Part shown: positions 8,372 through 21,196 of the stretch, piece after piece
Position numbering within the stretch: position 1 is the stretch's first letter
How the letters are laid out: every line of letters starts with the position of its first letter
Assembly: GCA_947475445.1 (NCBI GenBank)
Contig: CANJLC010000007.1
Location: forward strand, 1 to 64,000
Length of the DNA: 64,000 bases
Reading direction: 5' to 3'
Source of the DNA: Alphaproteobacteria bacterium
GTDB taxonomy: Bacteria > Pseudomonadota > Alphaproteobacteria > Micropepsales > Micropepsaceae
Translations under genes and position numbers: made by a program
The notes under the pieces: generated by a model
The model's input: only the letters and a program-made list of their open reading frames with translations
Databases searched by the model: none
What the model was told of the DNA's origin: nothing

Positions 8372-9508
8372 TTAGGCCGGATCGCCGCCGTTCCAAAATT
8401 CTTTCAGCCGGGCCAGGAACCCTTCCGCTTCCGGATGGGTCCCGGCCTGGCTGGCGCCCTCGAATTCGCGCAGCAATTCCTTCTGGCGCTTGGTCAGCTT
8501 GACCGGCGTCTCGACCGCCACTTCGATATAGAGATCGCCGCGCTGGGCGCTGCGCAGCACCGGCATGCCCTTGGCCTTGAGGCGGAATTGCCGTCCGCCC
8601 TGGGTGCCTTCGGGGATCACGACCTTGGCCCGGCCGCCATCCAGCGTGGGCACTTCGATCGTGCCGCCCAGTGCCGCCGTTACAAAAGACACCGGCGCGC
8701 GGCAGTGCAGATTATGGCCATCGCGCTGGAAGATCGCATGCTCGGTTACAGACAGGAAAATATACAGATCGCCATTGGGCCCGCCGCCCAGGCCCGCCGC
8801 GCCTTCACCGGACAGGCGGATGCGGGTGCCTTCTTCCACGCCCGGCGGCACATCCACGCTCAAGGTGCGGTCCTTCTGCACCACGCCGGCGCCGCGGCAG
8901 GTCTTGCAGGGATGGCGAATGATTTTTCCGCTGCCGCGGCAAGAAGCGCAGCTGCGCTCGATGGTGAAGAAGCCCTGGGTGGCGCGCACCTTGCCGTGCC
9001 CGGCGCAGGTGGGACAGGTCTCGGCGCTGTGGCCCGCTTCCGCGCCCGTGCCCTTGCAGACATCGCAGGCCACGGCGCTGGGCACCTGGATTTCGGCAGT
9101 GCGGCCGCGGAAGGCTTCTTCCAGCGTAATTTCCAGATTGTAGCGCAAATCCTGGCCGCGATTGCCTCGCCTTGCCTTGCGCCCGCCCATCAGGTCGCCG
9201 AAGAAATCCTCGAACACGTCCGAAAAACTTCCGGCGAAATCAAACGGGTTGCCGCCGCCCGCGCCGGCAGCGCCCGTGCCGCCCTGGAAAGCGGCATGGC
9301 CGAAACGGTCATAGGCGGCGCGCTTCTGGTCGTCCTTCAGGACGTCATAGGCCTCGCTGATTTCCTTGAATTTCACTTCGGCGCTGGCGTCGCCCGGATT
9401 CTTGTCGGGATGAAACTGCATCGCCAGCTTGCGATAGGAGGATTTGAGAACCTCGACCGTCGCACCCTTCTGGCATTCCAGGGTCTCGTAATAACAGCGC
9501 TTGCTCAT
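8372..9508 (-). CDS. dnaJ: Molecular chaperone DnaJ
   Basis: Type I (class A) J-protein of about 378 residues, the usual length. The J domain is at the N-terminus with the HPD tripeptide ([11 protein letters not shown]) that stimulates DnaK ATPase. A Gly-rich linker follows ([16 protein letters not shown]), then four zinc-binding repeats: [30 protein letters not shown] and [10 protein letters not shown]. The C-terminal substrate-binding and dimerisation domains complete it. The ATG at 9508 gives the conserved [10 protein letters not shown] start; an ATG three codons upstream is also possible. It lies downstream of dnaK, separated by a terminator hairpin. Confidence 0.97.
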   Translation of the reverse strand: MSKRCYYETLECQKGATVEVLKSSYRKLAMQFHPDKNPGDASAEVKFKEISEAYDVLKDDQKRAAYDRFGHAAFQGGTGAAGAGGGNPFDFAGSFSDVFEDFFGDLMGGRKARRGNRGQDLRYNLEITLEEAFRGRTAEIQVPSAVACDVCKGTGAEAGHSAETCPTCAGHGKVRATQGFFTIERSCASCRGSGKIIRHPCKTCRGAGVVQKDRTLSVDVPPGVEEGTRIRLSGEGAAGLGGGPNGDLYIFLSVTEHAIFQRDGHNLHCRAPVSFVTAALGGTIEVPTLDGGRAKVVIPEGTQGGRQFRLKAKGMPVLRSAQRGDLYIEVAVETPVKLTKRQKELLREFEGASQAGTHPEAEGFLARLKEFWNGGDPA

Positions 9509-9538
9509 TGCAGACATTCTTTAAGCTGCCCCGGACAT

Positions 9539-9577
9539 AAAAACAAAAGGCCCCCACCCGTGTCCGGATGAGGGCCT
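9539..9577 (-). terminator. Terminator between dnaK and dnaJ
   Basis: On the minus strand a 12-bp stem (AGGCCCTCATCC with GGGTGGGGGCCT, two pairs being G-U) with a 6-base loop is followed by TTTTGTTTTT. It lies 11 bases after the dnaK stop and before dnaJ, so much of the dnaK transcription should stop here. Confidence 0.8.
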
Positions 9578-9587
9578 GATTTTGATA

Positions 9588-11501
<1,914 letters not shown>

Positions 11502-11617
11502 TGTCTTTTCCTCTTATCGGGCATGGCGTCCTGACCCTTGCGGCGTCCCGACGTCATCCCATTGAATTCTTTGACAAAACCAGCCTTTGGGGCAAAGCCC
11601 ATGCTGACCCTGAGGGG

Positions 11618-11643
11618 TATATAGGGAGGGGGGGAGGCCCAAG
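11618..11643 (-). promoter_or_regulatory. dnaK: Candidate sigma-32 (heat-shock) promoter of dnaK
   Basis: Read on the minus strand, CTTGGGC (-35-like) is followed after 10 bases by CCCTATATA (-10-like), resembling the CTTGAAA ... CCCATNTA pattern of sigma-32 promoters. It would give a leader of a little over 100 bases. No CIRCE inverted repeat is present. Confidence 0.4.
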
Positions 11644-11684
11644 CAAGACCTGCGGAATGGCTGATTTTCCGCCAGTGGGCGGTT

Positions 11685-12185
11685 TTAGGGATTCAGCGTC
11701 CAGAAGGCGTGGTTGAGGGCGGCGGCGAAGGAAACCCAGCCCAGATAGGGCAGCAACAACAGCGCCGCCAGCCTGTCGTGGCGGGCAAATTGCAGCGTGG
11801 TCACCAGGATGGCCAGCCACATCAGCGCAATCTCCAGCAGCGCCAGGCCGATCTGGTGCAGGCCGAAAAACAATGCGCTCCAGGCGAAATTCAATGCCAG
11901 TTGCACGCCCCAGGCCGCCATCGGGAAAGACCGTGTGCCGGTGATGCGCCACACCCGCCAGGCCGCCACCGCCATCATCACATAGAGCGTGGTCCAGACC
12001 GGGGCGAACACCCAGTTGGGCGGCGCGAAAGTGGGCTGGCGCAGGCCGGCATACCAGGTGGCGATATTGGGCTCGGTGAAGATGCTGCCCGCCGCCCCCA
12101 CCACCAGGGTGAGCGCAACAAAGGCCAGCAGCGCCCGGCGCTGGGCGGGTTTGGGATCGTCAGTGGCGGAATCCAGAAAAGTCAT
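11685..12185 (-). CDS. tspO: TspO/MBR family tryptophan-rich sensory protein
   Basis: About 166 residues with five hydrophobic segments, as in the TspO/peripheral benzodiazepine receptor family of outer-membrane or membrane porphyrin/cholesterol-binding proteins. Typical motifs are [28 protein letters not shown] and [22 protein letters not shown], rich in Trp and Pro. In Rhodobacter the homologue tunes tetrapyrrole gene expression in response to oxygen; the role here is inferred. The ATG at 12185 is used because the upstream extension of the frame has no conserved sequence and runs towards the divergent mutS gene. Confidence 0.88.
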   Translation of the reverse strand: MTFLDSATDDPKPAQRRALLAFVALTLVVGAAGSIFTEPNIATWYAGLRQPTFAPPNWVFAPVWTTLYVMMAVAAWRVWRITGTRSFPMAAWGVQLALNFAWSALFFGLHQIGLALLEIALMWLAILVTTLQFARHDRLAALLLLPYLGWVSFAAALNHAFWTLNP

Positions 12186-12294
12186 TGCAGCTCCAGCGCA
12201 AAACGCAGTGATAGCAGTGTTGCCTGCCTCCATCCACAATAACGGCGGCAGTGGAGGTCGCGTTCCGTCCGGGGCCTCTGGTAGGGTCCGGCCC

Positions 12295-14964
12295 ATGAAT
12301 GAACAGCCAAATTTCAGCCTGGGAGATGAAAAAGCCCAAGCCGATACCACGCCCATGATGGCGCAGTATCTGGCGCTCAAATCCGCGCATGACGGCTATC
12401 TGCTGTTCTATCGCATGGGGGATTTTTACGAACTGTTCTTCGACGATGCGGTGGCGGCGTCCGAGGCGCTGGACATTGCGCTGACCAAGCGCGGCAAGCA
12501 CCAGGGCGACGACATTCCCATGTGCGGCGTGCCGGTGCATGCCGCCGAAGCCTATCTGGAAAAGCTGATCCGCAAGGGCCATCGCGTGGCCGTGTGCGAA
12601 CAGACCGAAGACCCGCTTGAGGCCAAAAAGCGCGGCAGCAAGTCCGTGGTGCGGCGCGATGTGGTACGGCTGGTGACGCCCGGCACCCTGACGGAAGAGG
12701 CGCTGCTGGAGCCGCGCAGCGCCAATATGCTGGCGGCGCTGGGGCGCGCCGGCAATGACTACGCGCTGGCCAGCGCCGACATGTCCACCGGCGCGTTCGA
12801 AGTTTCCAGTTTCAAGGAAAGCGAAATCGCCGCCGAACTGGCGCGCGTCGCTCCGCGCGAACTTTTGGCTCCTGATGGCCTTCTCGCGCATGAGACGCTG
12901 GCGCCGCTTTTGAAAGCGCTGGGCCCGGCGCTGACGCCGCTTCCCACTTCGCGTTTTGATTCCGCCAGCGGCGAGCGGGCGCTGCTCGCGCATTACAATC
13001 TGATGGCGCTGGACGGGCTGGGCAGTTTTTCCCGCGCCGAACTTTCGGCAGCGGGCGCGCTGGTCGCCTATCTGGAACTGACGCAAAAAGGCAAGCGCGT
13101 GGCGCTGGCGCGGCTGGCCAAGGTCAGCCCGAAAAACTTCATGGCGATTGACGCGGCGACGCGGCGCAACCTGGAACTGACCGAGACCTTGTCGGGCGGG
13201 CGCAGCGGCAGCCTGCTTTCGGTCCTGGACCGCACTGTCACGGCGGCGGGCGCGCGCGCCCTGGCGTCCCGCCTGGCCGCGCCGCTGACAGACGTGAAAA
13301 TCATCAATGCCCGCCACGACGCGGTGGAGATGTTTTTCAAGGACAGTGAACTGCGCCGTGTTTTGCGCGAAGCCCTGCGCGCCGCGCCGGACCTGTCACG
13401 CGCGCTGGGACGACTGTCTGTGCAGCGCGGCGGCCCGCGCGACCTTGGCAATGTGCGCGATGCCATCAAGGCGGCGCGCGCCTTGCGCGATCATTTGGTC
13501 AAGCTGAGCCTGGCGGGCGAAGCGGTGGGCGCGGCGGATGCGATCACGCAGGGCGTTGCCGCCGTGTCGCGTTTGTCCGACCGGCTGGACCAGCTGCTGG
13601 TGGACGAGCCGCCTTACCTGGTGCGCGATGGCGGCTTTGTCCGCGCCGGCGTGCATGCACCATTGGACGAAGTGCGCGCCCTCACCCAGGAATCGCGCCG
13701 TGTCATTGCCTCTCTGGAAAGCAAATATCGCAGCGCCAGCGGCGTGGCGGCGCTGAAGATCAAGCATAATGGCGTGTTGGGCTATTTCATCGAAGTGACC
13801 CAGCAACATGCCGACAAGCTGATGGCGGACAAGGATTTGTTCCGCCATCGCCAGACCATGGCGGGGGCGGTGCGTTTTTCCACCGATGAACTGGCGTCGC
13901 TGGCCAGCCGTATTGCGCAGGCCGCCGAGCAGTCGCTGGCCATCGAAAAATCCCTGTTCGACGAAATGGTGGCGCTGACGCTGGAAAATGCGCAAGCCCT
14001 GGCCGGCATTGCCGCGGCGCTGGCTACGATAGACGTCTGCGTGGCGCTGGCGGAACTGGCGGTGGCGGCGCGGCATGTGCGCCCGACATTGGACAATGGC
14101 TCGGGCTTCAAGATCACCAAGGGCCGCCATCCCGTGGTGGAAGCGTCGCTGGCCGCACTGTCTGCGCGCTCTTTCGTGCCCAATGATTGTGATCTTTCGC
14201 CGGCCGCAAAGGGGCGGCTGTGGCTGGTGACCGGCCCCAACATGGCGGGCAAATCCACCTTCCTGCGCCAGAATGCCCTGATCGCCATCATGGCCCAGAG
14301 CGGCTGTTTCGTGCCGGCGGACAGCGCCCATATCGGCATAGTCGACCGGCTCTTCAGCCGTGTTGGCGCGGGCGACGATCTGGCGGCGGGACGTTCCACT
14401 TTCATGGTCGAGATGGTGGAGACCGCCGCCATTTTGAACCAGGCGACCGAAAAGAGCCTTGTCATTCTCGACGAGATCGGCCGCGGCACCGCCACCTATG
14501 ATGGTCTGGCCATCGCCTGGGCGGCGGCCGAGCATCTGCATGAGACCAACAAGAGCCGCGCCTTGTTCGCCACCCATTATCACGAGATGGTGGCGCTGGC
14601 CGAAAGGCTGACCTCCATGGCTTGCGTCACCATGAAGGTGCGCGAATGGAATGACACGATTGTCTTCCTGCATGAGGTGACCGCGGGCACTGCCGACCGA
14701 TCCTATGGCATCCATGTCGCCAAGCTGGCGGGGCTTCCCGATGCCGTGATCCGCCGCGCCGAGGAAGTTCTGGCGGCGCTGGAAGAGGGGCGCGAGGGAC
14801 ATACGCCGCTGGCCCATATTGATGAATTGCCGCTGTTCGGGGCCACGGCGCCAAAGTCCAAGACCGATGTTCTGCGCGAGGCGCTGGAGGCGGTTGATCC
14901 CGATGCCCTGACGCCCAAGGAAGCGCTGGAAGTCCTTTATGACTTGAAGCGCAAACTGGTCTAA
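12295..14964 (+). CDS. mutS: DNA mismatch repair protein MutS
   Basis: An 889-residue MutS1 protein. The mismatch-recognition domain has the Phe-x-Glu motif in [14 protein letters not shown] (F44, E46), which stacks on the mismatched base. The connector, lever and clamp domains follow. The C-terminal ABC ATPase has Walker [14 protein letters not shown] (K653), [21 protein letters not shown], and Walker [22 protein letters not shown], then the ATHYHEM switch His. The ATG at 12295 ([10 protein letters not shown]) starts close to the family N-terminus; the frame is open further upstream, but that part overlaps tspO. The partner mutL is not in the window. Confidence 0.97.
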   Translation: MNEQPNFSLGDEKAQADTTPMMAQYLALKSAHDGYLLFYRMGDFYELFFDDAVAASEALDIALTKRGKHQGDDIPMCGVPVHAAEAYLEKLIRKGHRVAVCEQTEDPLEAKKRGSKSVVRRDVVRLVTPGTLTEEALLEPRSANMLAALGRAGNDYALASADMSTGAFEVSSFKESEIAAELARVAPRELLAPDGLLAHETLAPLLKALGPALTPLPTSRFDSASGERALLAHYNLMALDGLGSFSRAELSAAGALVAYLELTQKGKRVALARLAKVSPKNFMAIDAATRRNLELTETLSGGRSGSLLSVLDRTVTAAGARALASRLAAPLTDVKIINARHDAVEMFFKDSELRRVLREALRAAPDLSRALGRLSVQRGGPRDLGNVRDAIKAARALRDHLVKLSLAGEAVGAADAITQGVAAVSRLSDRLDQLLVDEPPYLVRDGGFVRAGVHAPLDEVRALTQESRRVIASLESKYRSASGVAALKIKHNGVLGYFIEVTQQHADKLMADKDLFRHRQTMAGAVRFSTDELASLASRIAQAAEQSLAIEKSLFDEMVALTLENAQALAGIAAALATIDVCVALAELAVAARHVRPTLDNGSGFKITKGRHPVVEASLAALSARSFVPNDCDLSPAAKGRLWLVTGPNMAGKSTFLRQNALIAIMAQSGCFVPADSAHIGIVDRLFSRVGAGDDLAAGRSTFMVEMVETAAILNQATEKSLVILDEIGRGTATYDGLAIAWAAAEHLHETNKSRALFATHYHEMVALAERLTSMACVTMKVREWNDTIVFLHEVTAGTADRSYGIHVAKLAGLPDAVIRRAEEVLAALEEGREGHTPLAHIDELPLFGATAPKSKTDVLREALEAVDPDALTPKEALEVLYDLKRKLV

Positions 14965-14976
14965 TATCAGGGCGAA

Positions 14977-15438
14977 ATGGCCGAGCGTATCCGCAAATTC
15001 CTGGTGGTGATCGACAAGACGCCCGAATGTCAGGTGGCGCTGCGCTTCGCCACGCGCCGGGCCCAGCATACCGGCGGGCGGGTGACATTGATGTGCGCCG
15101 CCACGCCGGGTGAATTCCAGCAATGGCGCGGCGTGGAAGAAATCATGAAGGACGAAGCCCATGCCGAGGCTGAAGCCTTGCTGCATCATGCCGCCAAGAC
15201 AGTGAATGACCTGTCGGGCATCTTGCCCGAACTGGTGATCCCTTATGGCAGCGTCACGGAAGCCTTGAGCAAATTGCTGAAAGAGGACAAGGATATTTCC
15301 ATCCTGGTGCTGGCCTCGGCCGCGGCAAAGGAAGGGCCGGGTCCGCTGGTCGCCATGTTCGGCAGCGCGGTGCAGGCCATCCCGGTTACCATCGTTCCTG
15401 GAACCTTTACGGACGCGCAGGTCGACGCGCTGGCTTAG
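14977..15438 (+). CDS. Universal stress protein (UspA family)
   Basis: A 153-residue single Usp domain: KFLVVIDKTPECQVALRFATRRAQHTGG at the N-terminus (Asp and strand 1 of the ATP-binding fold) and a C-terminal LVLASAAAKEGPGPLVAMFGSAVQAIPVTIVPG. That segment resembles the G-2x-G-9x-G(S/T) nucleotide-binding motif, in a degenerate form. It follows mutS by 12 bases and precedes the small membrane protein, so the three may be co-transcribed. Its specific stress role is unknown. Confidence 0.85.
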   Translation: MAERIRKFLVVIDKTPECQVALRFATRRAQHTGGRVTLMCAATPGEFQQWRGVEEIMKDEAHAEAEALLHHAAKTVNDLSGILPELVIPYGSVTEALSKLLKEDKDISILVLASAAAKEGPGPLVAMFGSAVQAIPVTIVPGTFTDAQVDALA

Positions 15439-15453
15439 GAAGAAAGACGGACC

Positions 15454-15651
15454 ATGCTCATAGGCAAGACCCTTGTCGCCATCGCCATCTTCATTGTCTT
15501 CGCCGTCTTGTGCGCCGGCCTCTACACCCTGTTCCGGGGCGGGGCGGTGGCGGCGAGCTGGTCCAACAAGCTGATGCGCATCCGGGTGCTGGCCCAGTTC
15601 ATCGCCATCCTGATCATCCTGGCGGTGCTGTATTTCAGCCAAAATCCCTGA
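15454..15651 (+). CDS. Twin transmembrane (HIG1-domain-like) small protein
   Basis: Sixty-five residues forming two transmembrane helices (residues 5-27 and 44-60) joined by a short basic loop, SWSNKLMRIRVLAQ. This helix - basic loop (RxRVxxQ) - helix layout is that of alphaproteobacterial HIG1-domain proteins, relatives of the mitochondrial respiratory supercomplex factors Rcf1/HIGD. A respiratory-chain role is inferred from the family only. It lies 15 bases after the stress protein gene. Confidence 0.75.
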   Translation: MLIGKTLVAIAIFIVFAVLCAGLYTLFRGGAVAASWSNKLMRIRVLAQFIAILIILAVLYFSQNP

Positions 15652-15750
15652 AATAGCTGGATTGCGCGGGATAACGTTGAAGAGTCCGCCCTCACCTTAT
15701 ATGTAAGCCCCTCGCGAACCCTCTTCGCGTAACTTTATTGCGGGCACGAC

Positions 15751-17145
15751 ATGAGCAAGACGCTGTACGACAAGATCTGGGATGCGCATCTGGTGGAGGC
15801 CCGCCCCGGCGAAACCCCGCTCATTTATATCGACCGCCACCTGATCCATGAAGTCACCAGCCCCCAGGCCTTTGAAGGCCTGCGCACGGCGGGCCGCACC
15901 GTGCGCCGCCCGGAACTGACCCTGGCCGTGGCCGATCACAATGTTCCCACCAAGGACCGCGACAAGGGCATCACCGATCCGGAAAGCCGCGACCAGATCG
16001 CGGCGCTGGCCAAGAACACCAAGGATTTCGGCATCGAGTATTTCACGATGGACGATATCCGGGCCGGCATCGTGCATATCATCGGCCCGGAACAGGGCTG
16101 GACCTTGCCCGGCACCACCATTGTCTGCGGCGACAGCCACACCTCGACGCATGGTGCATTTGGTTCGCTGGCCTTTGGCATCGGCACGTCCGATGTCGAG
16201 CATGTGCTGGCGACCCAGACGCTGCTGATGCCCAAGTCGAAAAACATGCGCGTCACCGTCAGCGGCAAGCTGCCGGACGGCGTCACCGCCAAGGACATCG
16301 CGCTGGCCGTGATCGCCAAGATCGGCACCGCCGGCGGCACCGGCTATGTCATCGAATATGCCGGTGATGCGGTGCGCGCCCTCTCCATGGAAGGGCGCAT
16401 GACATTGTGCAACCTGACGATTGAAGGCGGCGCCCGCGCCGGCCTGATCGCGGCAGACGAAACCACCATCAATTACATCAAGGGCCGCCCCCGCGCGCCC
16501 AAGGGCGGCAATTTCGAAGCCGCCGCCCATTACTGGCGCACGCTCCAGTCCGATCCGGACGCCAAGTTCGACGCCGAGATCACGCTCGACGCCCGCGACA
16601 TCGTGCCGATGGTCACTTGGGGCACCTCGCCGGAACAGGCGCTGCCGGTGACCGGCAATGTGCCGGACCCGTCCAAGATGGAAGAACATAAGCGCGCCGC
16701 CGCCGAGCGGGCGCTCGATTACATGGGCCTGACCGCCGGCATGAAGCTCACCGACATCAAGGTGGATCATGTTTTCATCGGCTCCTGCACCAATGGCCGC
16801 ATCGAGGATTTGCGCGCTGCCGCCGTCATTGCGCGCGGCAAGAAGGTGGCCGCCGGCGTCAACGCCATTGTCGTGCCCGGTTCGGGGCTGGTGAAGGAAC
16901 AGGCGGAAGAAGAAGGCCTGGACAAGATTTTCCTGGAGGCCGGCTTTGAATGGCGCAATCCGGGCTGCTCCATGTGCCTGGCGATGAATGCCGACAAGCT
17001 GAAGGACGGCGAACGCTGCGCCTCCACTTCCAACCGCAATTTCGAAGGCCGCCAGGGCCGCGGTGGACGCACGCATCTGGTCTCCCCCGCCATGGCCGCT
17101 GCTGCGGCGGTGACCGGGCACCTCACGGATGTACGCACGCTTTAA
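15751..17145 (+). CDS. leuC: 3-isopropylmalate dehydratase large subunit
   Basis: A 464-residue aconitase-family enzyme that isomerises 2-isopropylmalate to 3-isopropylmalate in leucine synthesis. The three [4Fe-4S] cluster cysteines are C346 (FIGSCTNGR) and C406 and C409 ([11 protein letters not shown]). [34 protein letters not shown] is a further family signature. The ATG at 15751 begins [15 protein letters not shown], the expected start. The small subunit leuD, usually next door, is not here: the next gene is priA on the opposite strand, sharing a 4-base TTAA stop overlap. Confidence 0.96.
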   Translation: MSKTLYDKIWDAHLVEARPGETPLIYIDRHLIHEVTSPQAFEGLRTAGRTVRRPELTLAVADHNVPTKDRDKGITDPESRDQIAALAKNTKDFGIEYFTMDDIRAGIVHIIGPEQGWTLPGTTIVCGDSHTSTHGAFGSLAFGIGTSDVEHVLATQTLLMPKSKNMRVTVSGKLPDGVTAKDIALAVIAKIGTAGGTGYVIEYAGDAVRALSMEGRMTLCNLTIEGGARAGLIAADETTINYIKGRPRAPKGGNFEAAAHYWRTLQSDPDAKFDAEITLDARDIVPMVTWGTSPEQALPVTGNVPDPSKMEEHKRAAAERALDYMGLTAGMKLTDIKVDHVFIGSCTNGRIEDLRAAAVIARGKKVAAGVNAIVVPGSGLVKEQAEEEGLDKIFLEAGFEWRNPGCSMCLAMNADKLKDGERCASTSNRNFEGRQGRGGRTHLVSPAMAAAAAVTGHLTDVRTL

Positions 17146-19352
17146 AAGAAGCTGACCGGGTCCACATCGACCGCCACGCGGATAGCGGCGGGGATTTTCA
17201 CCGCCGCCAGCCAGGCGCGCATGTAAGCCTGCATATCAACGCCTTTTGCCGCTTGCACCAGCAGCCGCTCGCGCGTCTGGCCGCGCAGCAGGGCATAAAA
17301 AGCCGGTGTCGGGCCCCAGACTTTCACATCCTTCGCCGATGGCGCGAATTTGCCCAATTGCCGCGCAATTTCGCGCACCGTATCGCCGTCATAGCCCGAG
17401 ACAATCACGGCAGCCAGGCGGCCATAGGGCGGGGCGCCGGCGCGGGAACGAAATTCCGCTTCCTGGGCATAGAAGGCATCGCGGTCGCCTGACGCCAGCG
17501 CCGCCATCACGGCGTCATCGGGGTTGCGGGTCTGCAATAACACAAGCCCCGGCTTTTCGGCGCGGCCGGCGCGTCCTGAAACCTGGTGCAGCAACTGGAA
17601 GGTGCGCTCGCGGGCGCGCAGATCGCCGTCGCTGCCGCCAAGGTCGGCGTCAATCACCCCCACCAATGTCAGCTGCGGAAAATGATGGCCCTTGGCCACG
17701 ATCTGGGTGCCGATCAAGACATCGATCTCGCCCTTGGCCATGGCGCGTATCGCGCCTTGTGTTTCCGCCGGGCCATGCATGGTGTCGGAGGAGGCGATGG
17801 CATAGCGCGCATCCGAGAAAAAATGCGCCAGTTCTTCCGCCACCCGTTCCACGCCGGGTCCGCAGGCGATCAGCGTGCCCTCGGCCTTGCATTCCGGGCA
17901 GGCGCTGGGCGCGGCGATTTCATAACCGCATTGGTGGCAGGCCAGGCGTTTCTTGTAGCGATGCTCCACCAGCCAGGAGGAGCAATTGGGGCAGGTGAGC
18001 TTGTGGCCGCAGGCTTCGCACAATGTCAGGGGCGCATAGCCGCGGCGGTTGAGGAACAGAATCGCCTGTTCGCCCGCCGCCAGGGTTTCGCCCAGCGCCG
18101 CGCGCAGCGGCGCGGACAGCCATTTGGCAACATCATCGGGATTATGCTCGCGCCGCAGATCCACGATCTTGACGCATGGCATTTGCGCCACGCCATGACG
18201 GGCATGCAGCTTCAGGTGGGAATAGCGCCCTGTCTGCGCATTGATGAAAGTTTCCAGCGACGGCGTGGCGCTGGACAGGATCAGCGGGCAGGCTGCAAAG
18301 CGCGCCCGCACCACCGCCATGTCGCGGGCATGGTAGATGGCGCCGTCCTGCTGCTTGAAGGCCTGCTCATGTTCCTCATCCACGATGATGAGCCCAAGTT
18401 CGTCAAACGGCAGGAACAGTGAGGAGCGCGCACCCACCACCACACGCGCATCGCCGCGCATCACGGCGCGAAATGTCCGGCGGCGTTCCTTCTGCGACAG
18501 GTCACTGTGCCATTCGGCAGGACGCACACCGAAGCGGGCGGCAAAGCGGTCCAGGAACTGCACGGTCAGCGCAATTTCCGGCAGCAGGATCAGAACCTGC
18601 CTGTCCTGGCGCAGCGCCTGCGCAATCGCCTCGAAATAGACCTCGGTCTTGCCCGAGCCTGTCACGCCATCGAGCAGATGGGCGGAGAATTTCTGGTCGG
18701 CGACCGCCTGGCGCAGATGGGCCGCGGCCCCGGCCTGTTCGTCATTCAGCCTTGGCGCGGTGAAATCCGCCTTGGGCAGCGCGAAGGGAGCAAATTCCGG
18801 CAAGGAGGTTGGCTTGAGCGCTCCGGCGGCAATCAGGCCGCGGATCACGGCGGGGGTAACATTGGCGTCTTCCGCCAGCCCCGACACGCTGCGCGCCAGT
18901 CCGTCATCGGCCACGGCCAGGGCACGCTTGCGGGCTTCGGACAGTTTGGCGGGCAGCGCATCGCCCTTCACATAGGCGGTGCGCAGGTTTTCCGGCTCGA
19001 AGGCAGTGCGGGAGCGCAGCGCCATCGCCAGGATCGCACCCGGCGGGTTGACGGTATAGTCGGCCACCCAGTCGATGAAATCGCACAGGCTCTCGGGCAG
19101 GCGGGGCGCGCCATCCAGCGGCTGCGCTATCTTCAGCCGGTTGTCGCCGACCGTGCCTTCCGCCGGACCCCAGACCACGCCCAGTGTTTCGCGGTTTCCC
19201 AGCGGGGCCATGACCACGGCGCCGCGGGGCGCATCCACCCCGCGCGGCAGCTTGTAATCATAGGCCCCGGCCAGGGGCAACGGCAGCAAAATGCCGGCCC
19301 GCTCCAGGGGGGCCAATTCCACCGTTTCGGGCTTTAGGGGGGACCGTCTCAT
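17142..19352 (-). CDS. priA: Primosomal protein N' (replication restart helicase PriA)
   Basis: A 736-residue superfamily 2 3'-5' helicase that reloads the replisome at collapsed forks. Walker [13 protein letters not shown] is near residue 230. The DEAH-type Walker B is [14 protein letters not shown]. The zinc-binding insert has four Cys pairs: [13 protein letters not shown] and CHQCGYE with CPEC. Further helicase motifs include [12 protein letters not shown]. The N-terminal 3' DNA-binding domain ([14 protein letters not shown]) is present. The start is taken at 19352 ([14 protein letters not shown]). It is convergent with leuC and divergent from the aldolase gene. Confidence 0.95.
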   Translation of the reverse strand: MRRSPLKPETVELAPLERAGILLPLPLAGAYDYKLPRGVDAPRGAVVMAPLGNRETLGVVWGPAEGTVGDNRLKIAQPLDGAPRLPESLCDFIDWVADYTVNPPGAILAMALRSRTAFEPENLRTAYVKGDALPAKLSEARKRALAVADDGLARSVSGLAEDANVTPAVIRGLIAAGALKPTSLPEFAPFALPKADFTAPRLNDEQAGAAAHLRQAVADQKFSAHLLDGVTGSGKTEVYFEAIAQALRQDRQVLILLPEIALTVQFLDRFAARFGVRPAEWHSDLSQKERRRTFRAVMRGDARVVVGARSSLFLPFDELGLIIVDEEHEQAFKQQDGAIYHARDMAVVRARFAACPLILSSATPSLETFINAQTGRYSHLKLHARHGVAQMPCVKIVDLRREHNPDDVAKWLSAPLRAALGETLAAGEQAILFLNRRGYAPLTLCEACGHKLTCPNCSSWLVEHRYKKRLACHQCGYEIAAPSACPECKAEGTLIACGPGVERVAEELAHFFSDARYAIASSDTMHGPAETQGAIRAMAKGEIDVLIGTQIVAKGHHFPQLTLVGVIDADLGGSDGDLRARERTFQLLHQVSGRAGRAEKPGLVLLQTRNPDDAVMAALASGDRDAFYAQEAEFRSRAGAPPYGRLAAVIVSGYDGDTVREIARQLGKFAPSAKDVKVWGPTPAFYALLRGQTRERLLVQAAKGVDMQAYMRAWLAAVKIPAAIRVAVDVDPVSFF

Positions 19353-19408
19353 GGGCTACCATTCGACCCACGAGCGCCAAGCCGTCAACAAAAAGGTCTG
19401 TGAAGCCG

Positions 19409-20065
19409 ATGAAAATTTTTCTCGATACCGCCGATGTGGCCGAAATCCGCGAATATGCCGCCAGCGGCCTGGTCGACGGCGTCACCACCAATCCGTCCCT
19501 GGCCGCAAAAACCGGCCGCGACTATGGCGAGTCGCTGAAGGAAATCTGCGCCATCATTCCAGGCTCGGTCAGCGCCGAGGTGCTGGCCACCGATTTCGAC
19601 GGCATGATGAAGGAAGGCAAGGCGGTCTCCAAGATCGGCAAGCAGATCACCATCAAGGTGCCGCTGACCTGGGACGGGCTGAAAGCCTGCAAGGCGTTCA
19701 GCAGCGAAGGGCTGCAGGTCAATGTCACGCTCTGTTTCTCGCCGGTGCAGGCGATGATGGCGGCCAAGGCGGGCGCGACGTTCATTTCGCCATTCATCGG
19801 GCGGGTGGATGATATCGGAGAAGACGGCATGGGACTGATCCGCGATATTCGCGCCATCTATGACAATTACGGGTTCAAGACGGAAATCCTGGCCGCCTCG
19901 GTGCGCCATGTGCAGCATGTGCGCGAGGCTGCCTTGGCGGGCGCCGACGTCTCCACCATTCCGGTTTCGGTTTTCAAGCAGCTGCTCAGCCACCCGTTGA
20001 CCGACAAGGGCCTGGCCGCCTTCGTCGCCGATGCCAAAAAGGGCAACGTCACGATCAAGACCTAG
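19409..20065 (+). CDS. fsa: Fructose-6-phosphate aldolase / transaldolase-like protein
   Basis: A 218-residue member of the short transaldolase (TalC/FSA) family. The Schiff-base lysine is K83 in [39 protein letters not shown] is the N-terminal signature, and [14 protein letters not shown] and [13 protein letters not shown] are also conserved. Transaldolase activity and fructose-6-phosphate aldolase activity cannot be told apart from this view. The ATG at 19409 gives the standard MKIFLDTAD start; a GTG three codons upstream at 19400 is an alternative. xerC begins two bases after the stop, so the pair is likely co-transcribed. Confidence 0.9.
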   Translation: MKIFLDTADVAEIREYAASGLVDGVTTNPSLAAKTGRDYGESLKEICAIIPGSVSAEVLATDFDGMMKEGKAVSKIGKQITIKVPLTWDGLKACKAFSSEGLQVNVTLCFSPVQAMMAAKAGATFISPFIGRVDDIGEDGMGLIRDIRAIYDNYGFKTEILAASVRHVQHVREAALAGADVSTIPVSVFKQLLSHPLTDKGLAAFVADAKKGNVTIKT

Positions 20066-20067
20066 CA

Positions 20068-20985
20068 ATGATGCGCAGCGCGGAAGCCTTGCAGAAGGAC
20101 TGGGTTGGCTGGCTCCAGCATGAGCGCCGCGCCAGTCCCAACACGCTTCGCGCCTATGGCGACGACCTGACACGCTTTATCGCGTTCCAGCACAGCCATC
20201 TGGGAACGGCTGTGACGGAAAAATCCCTCAGTAGCCTCAAGACCGCCGATATCCGCTCTTTCATCGCCTTTCGCCGGTCGGAAGGATTGGGCGGTGGCGG
20301 CATCCAGCGGGCGCTTGCGGCGGTGCGCAGTTTCTATCGTTACCTGGCCCGCGAAGGCATCCTGGAAAATGCCGCCCCGCGCGCCATCCGCACGCCGCGC
20401 CTCAAGCGCCGCCTGCCGCGGCCCCTGAGCGAGGAAGACGCGGCACGCACCATCGCAGAAGCCGGCACGCACAAGGTTGAATGGCTTGGCGCGCGCGATG
20501 CGGCGCTGCTCACATTATTGTATGGCGCGGGGCTGCGCATTTCCGAGGCGCTGTCGCTGAAACGCGGCGACGTGCCGCTGGGGGAGACGCTCACCATCCT
20601 GGGCAAGGGCCGCAAGGAACGCATCGTGCCGGTGTTGCCGCTGCTGCGTGACGCGATCAGCGCATACGCAAAGGAGATTCCGTTCAGCGGCGCACCCGGC
20701 AGTGCGTTGTTCCTGTCGCGGCGCGGCAAGCCCATGAGCCCCCGCGAGGCGCAGGGCCTGATGCAGCGCCTGCGCGGCAGCCTGGGACTGTCCGACCGCG
20801 CCACGCCGCACGCCCTTCGCCATTCCTTCGCCACGCATATTCTCCAGGGCGGCGGCGACCTGCGCGCGGTGCAGGAATTGCTGGGCCATGCCTCGCTCTC
20901 CACCACCCAGACCTATACCGCGATCGAGATGCGGCAGTTGATGGCAACCTACGAAGCCGCCCATCCGCGCGCCAAACGGGGCTGA
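20068..20985 (+). CDS. xerC: Tyrosine recombinase XerC
   Basis: A 305-residue Xer recombinase that resolves chromosome dimers at dif together with XerD. It has the N-terminal SAM-like DNA-binding domain (WLQHERRASPNTLRAYGDDLTRF) and the full catalytic set: R157 (GLRISEALSL), K180 (LGKGRKER), H248 and R251 (HALRHSFATHIL), H274 (LGHASLST) and the nucleophile Y283 (TQTYTAIEM). It starts two bases after the aldolase gene, which fits a chromosomal housekeeping gene rather than an integrase, even though a tRNA gene lies close downstream. Confidence 0.93.
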   Translation: MMRSAEALQKDWVGWLQHERRASPNTLRAYGDDLTRFIAFQHSHLGTAVTEKSLSSLKTADIRSFIAFRRSEGLGGGGIQRALAAVRSFYRYLAREGILENAAPRAIRTPRLKRRLPRPLSEEDAARTIAEAGTHKVEWLGARDAALLTLLYGAGLRISEALSLKRGDVPLGETLTILGKGRKERIVPVLPLLRDAISAYAKEIPFSGAPGSALFLSRRGKPMSPREAQGLMQRLRGSLGLSDRATPHALRHSFATHILQGGGDLRAVQELLGHASLSTTQTYTAIEMRQLMATYEAAHPRAKRG

Positions 20986-21033
20986 ATCAGCCCAAAACCG
21001 GCAAAAGTTTCGCTCTTTCTCAATGTTTCCCTG

Positions 21034-21062
21034 TTGCAGTAGGGGGGCGGGATGCGTAGTTT
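21034..21062 (+). promoter_or_regulatory. Probable promoter of tRNA-Thr
   Basis: TTGCAG (21034-21039), a 17-base spacer and TAGTTT (21057-21062) end 14 bases before the mature tRNA 5' end, the spacing expected for a tRNA promoter. A G-rich run lies in the spacer. Confidence 0.5.
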
Positions 21063-21076
21063 CCCGGCCACCGGAG

Positions 21077-21152
21077 GCCGCCTTAGCTCAGTCGGTAGAG
21101 CACATCATTCGTAATGATGGGGTCGCGTGTTCGAGTCACGCAGGCGGCACCA
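21077..21152 (+). tRNA. tRNA-Thr (anticodon CGT)
   Basis: A complete cloverleaf. Acceptor stem GCCGCCT / AGGCGGC; D-arm GCTC ... GAGC with AGTCGGTA loop; anticodon arm CATCA-TTCGTAA-TGATG with anticodon CGT reading ACG (Thr); variable loop GGGTC; T-arm GCGTG-TTCGAGT-CACGC. The discriminator base A and an encoded CCA end at 21152. It is followed by a hairpin. Confidence 0.95.
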
Positions 21153-21196
21153 TTGCCCGGAATGGGCCATAGCGTCAGCGTAGGGCCCCGGGCAAT
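21152..21196 (+). terminator. Hairpin after tRNA-Thr, possible terminator
   Basis: A perfect 9-bp inverted repeat, ATTGCCCGG (21152-21160) with CCGGGCAAT (21188-21196), and an inner GGGCC/GGCCC pairing, begin at the last base of the tRNA. No U-run follows (CCCGACG), so it may be a processing signal or a weak terminator. The rest of the gap to 21304 shows nothing clear. Confidence 0.4.

Noticed and set aside
11502-11617. CIRCE element in front of dnaK
   Set aside because: No TTAGCACTC-N9-GAGTGCTAA inverted repeat is present. A sigma-32-like promoter is the better explanation.
11664-11685. TTTTCCGCC-AGTG-GGCGGTTTT hairpin as a terminator of tspO
   Set aside because: The arms are complementary only over CCGCC/GGCGG and, on the tspO strand, no U-run follows. 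On the other strand no gene leads into it.
20068-21152. XerC plus tRNA-Thr as an integrase and attachment site of a mobile island
   Set aside because: XerC has the housekeeping Xer length, sits two bases after the aldolase gene, and no phage or island genes or tRNA 3'-end duplication follow.
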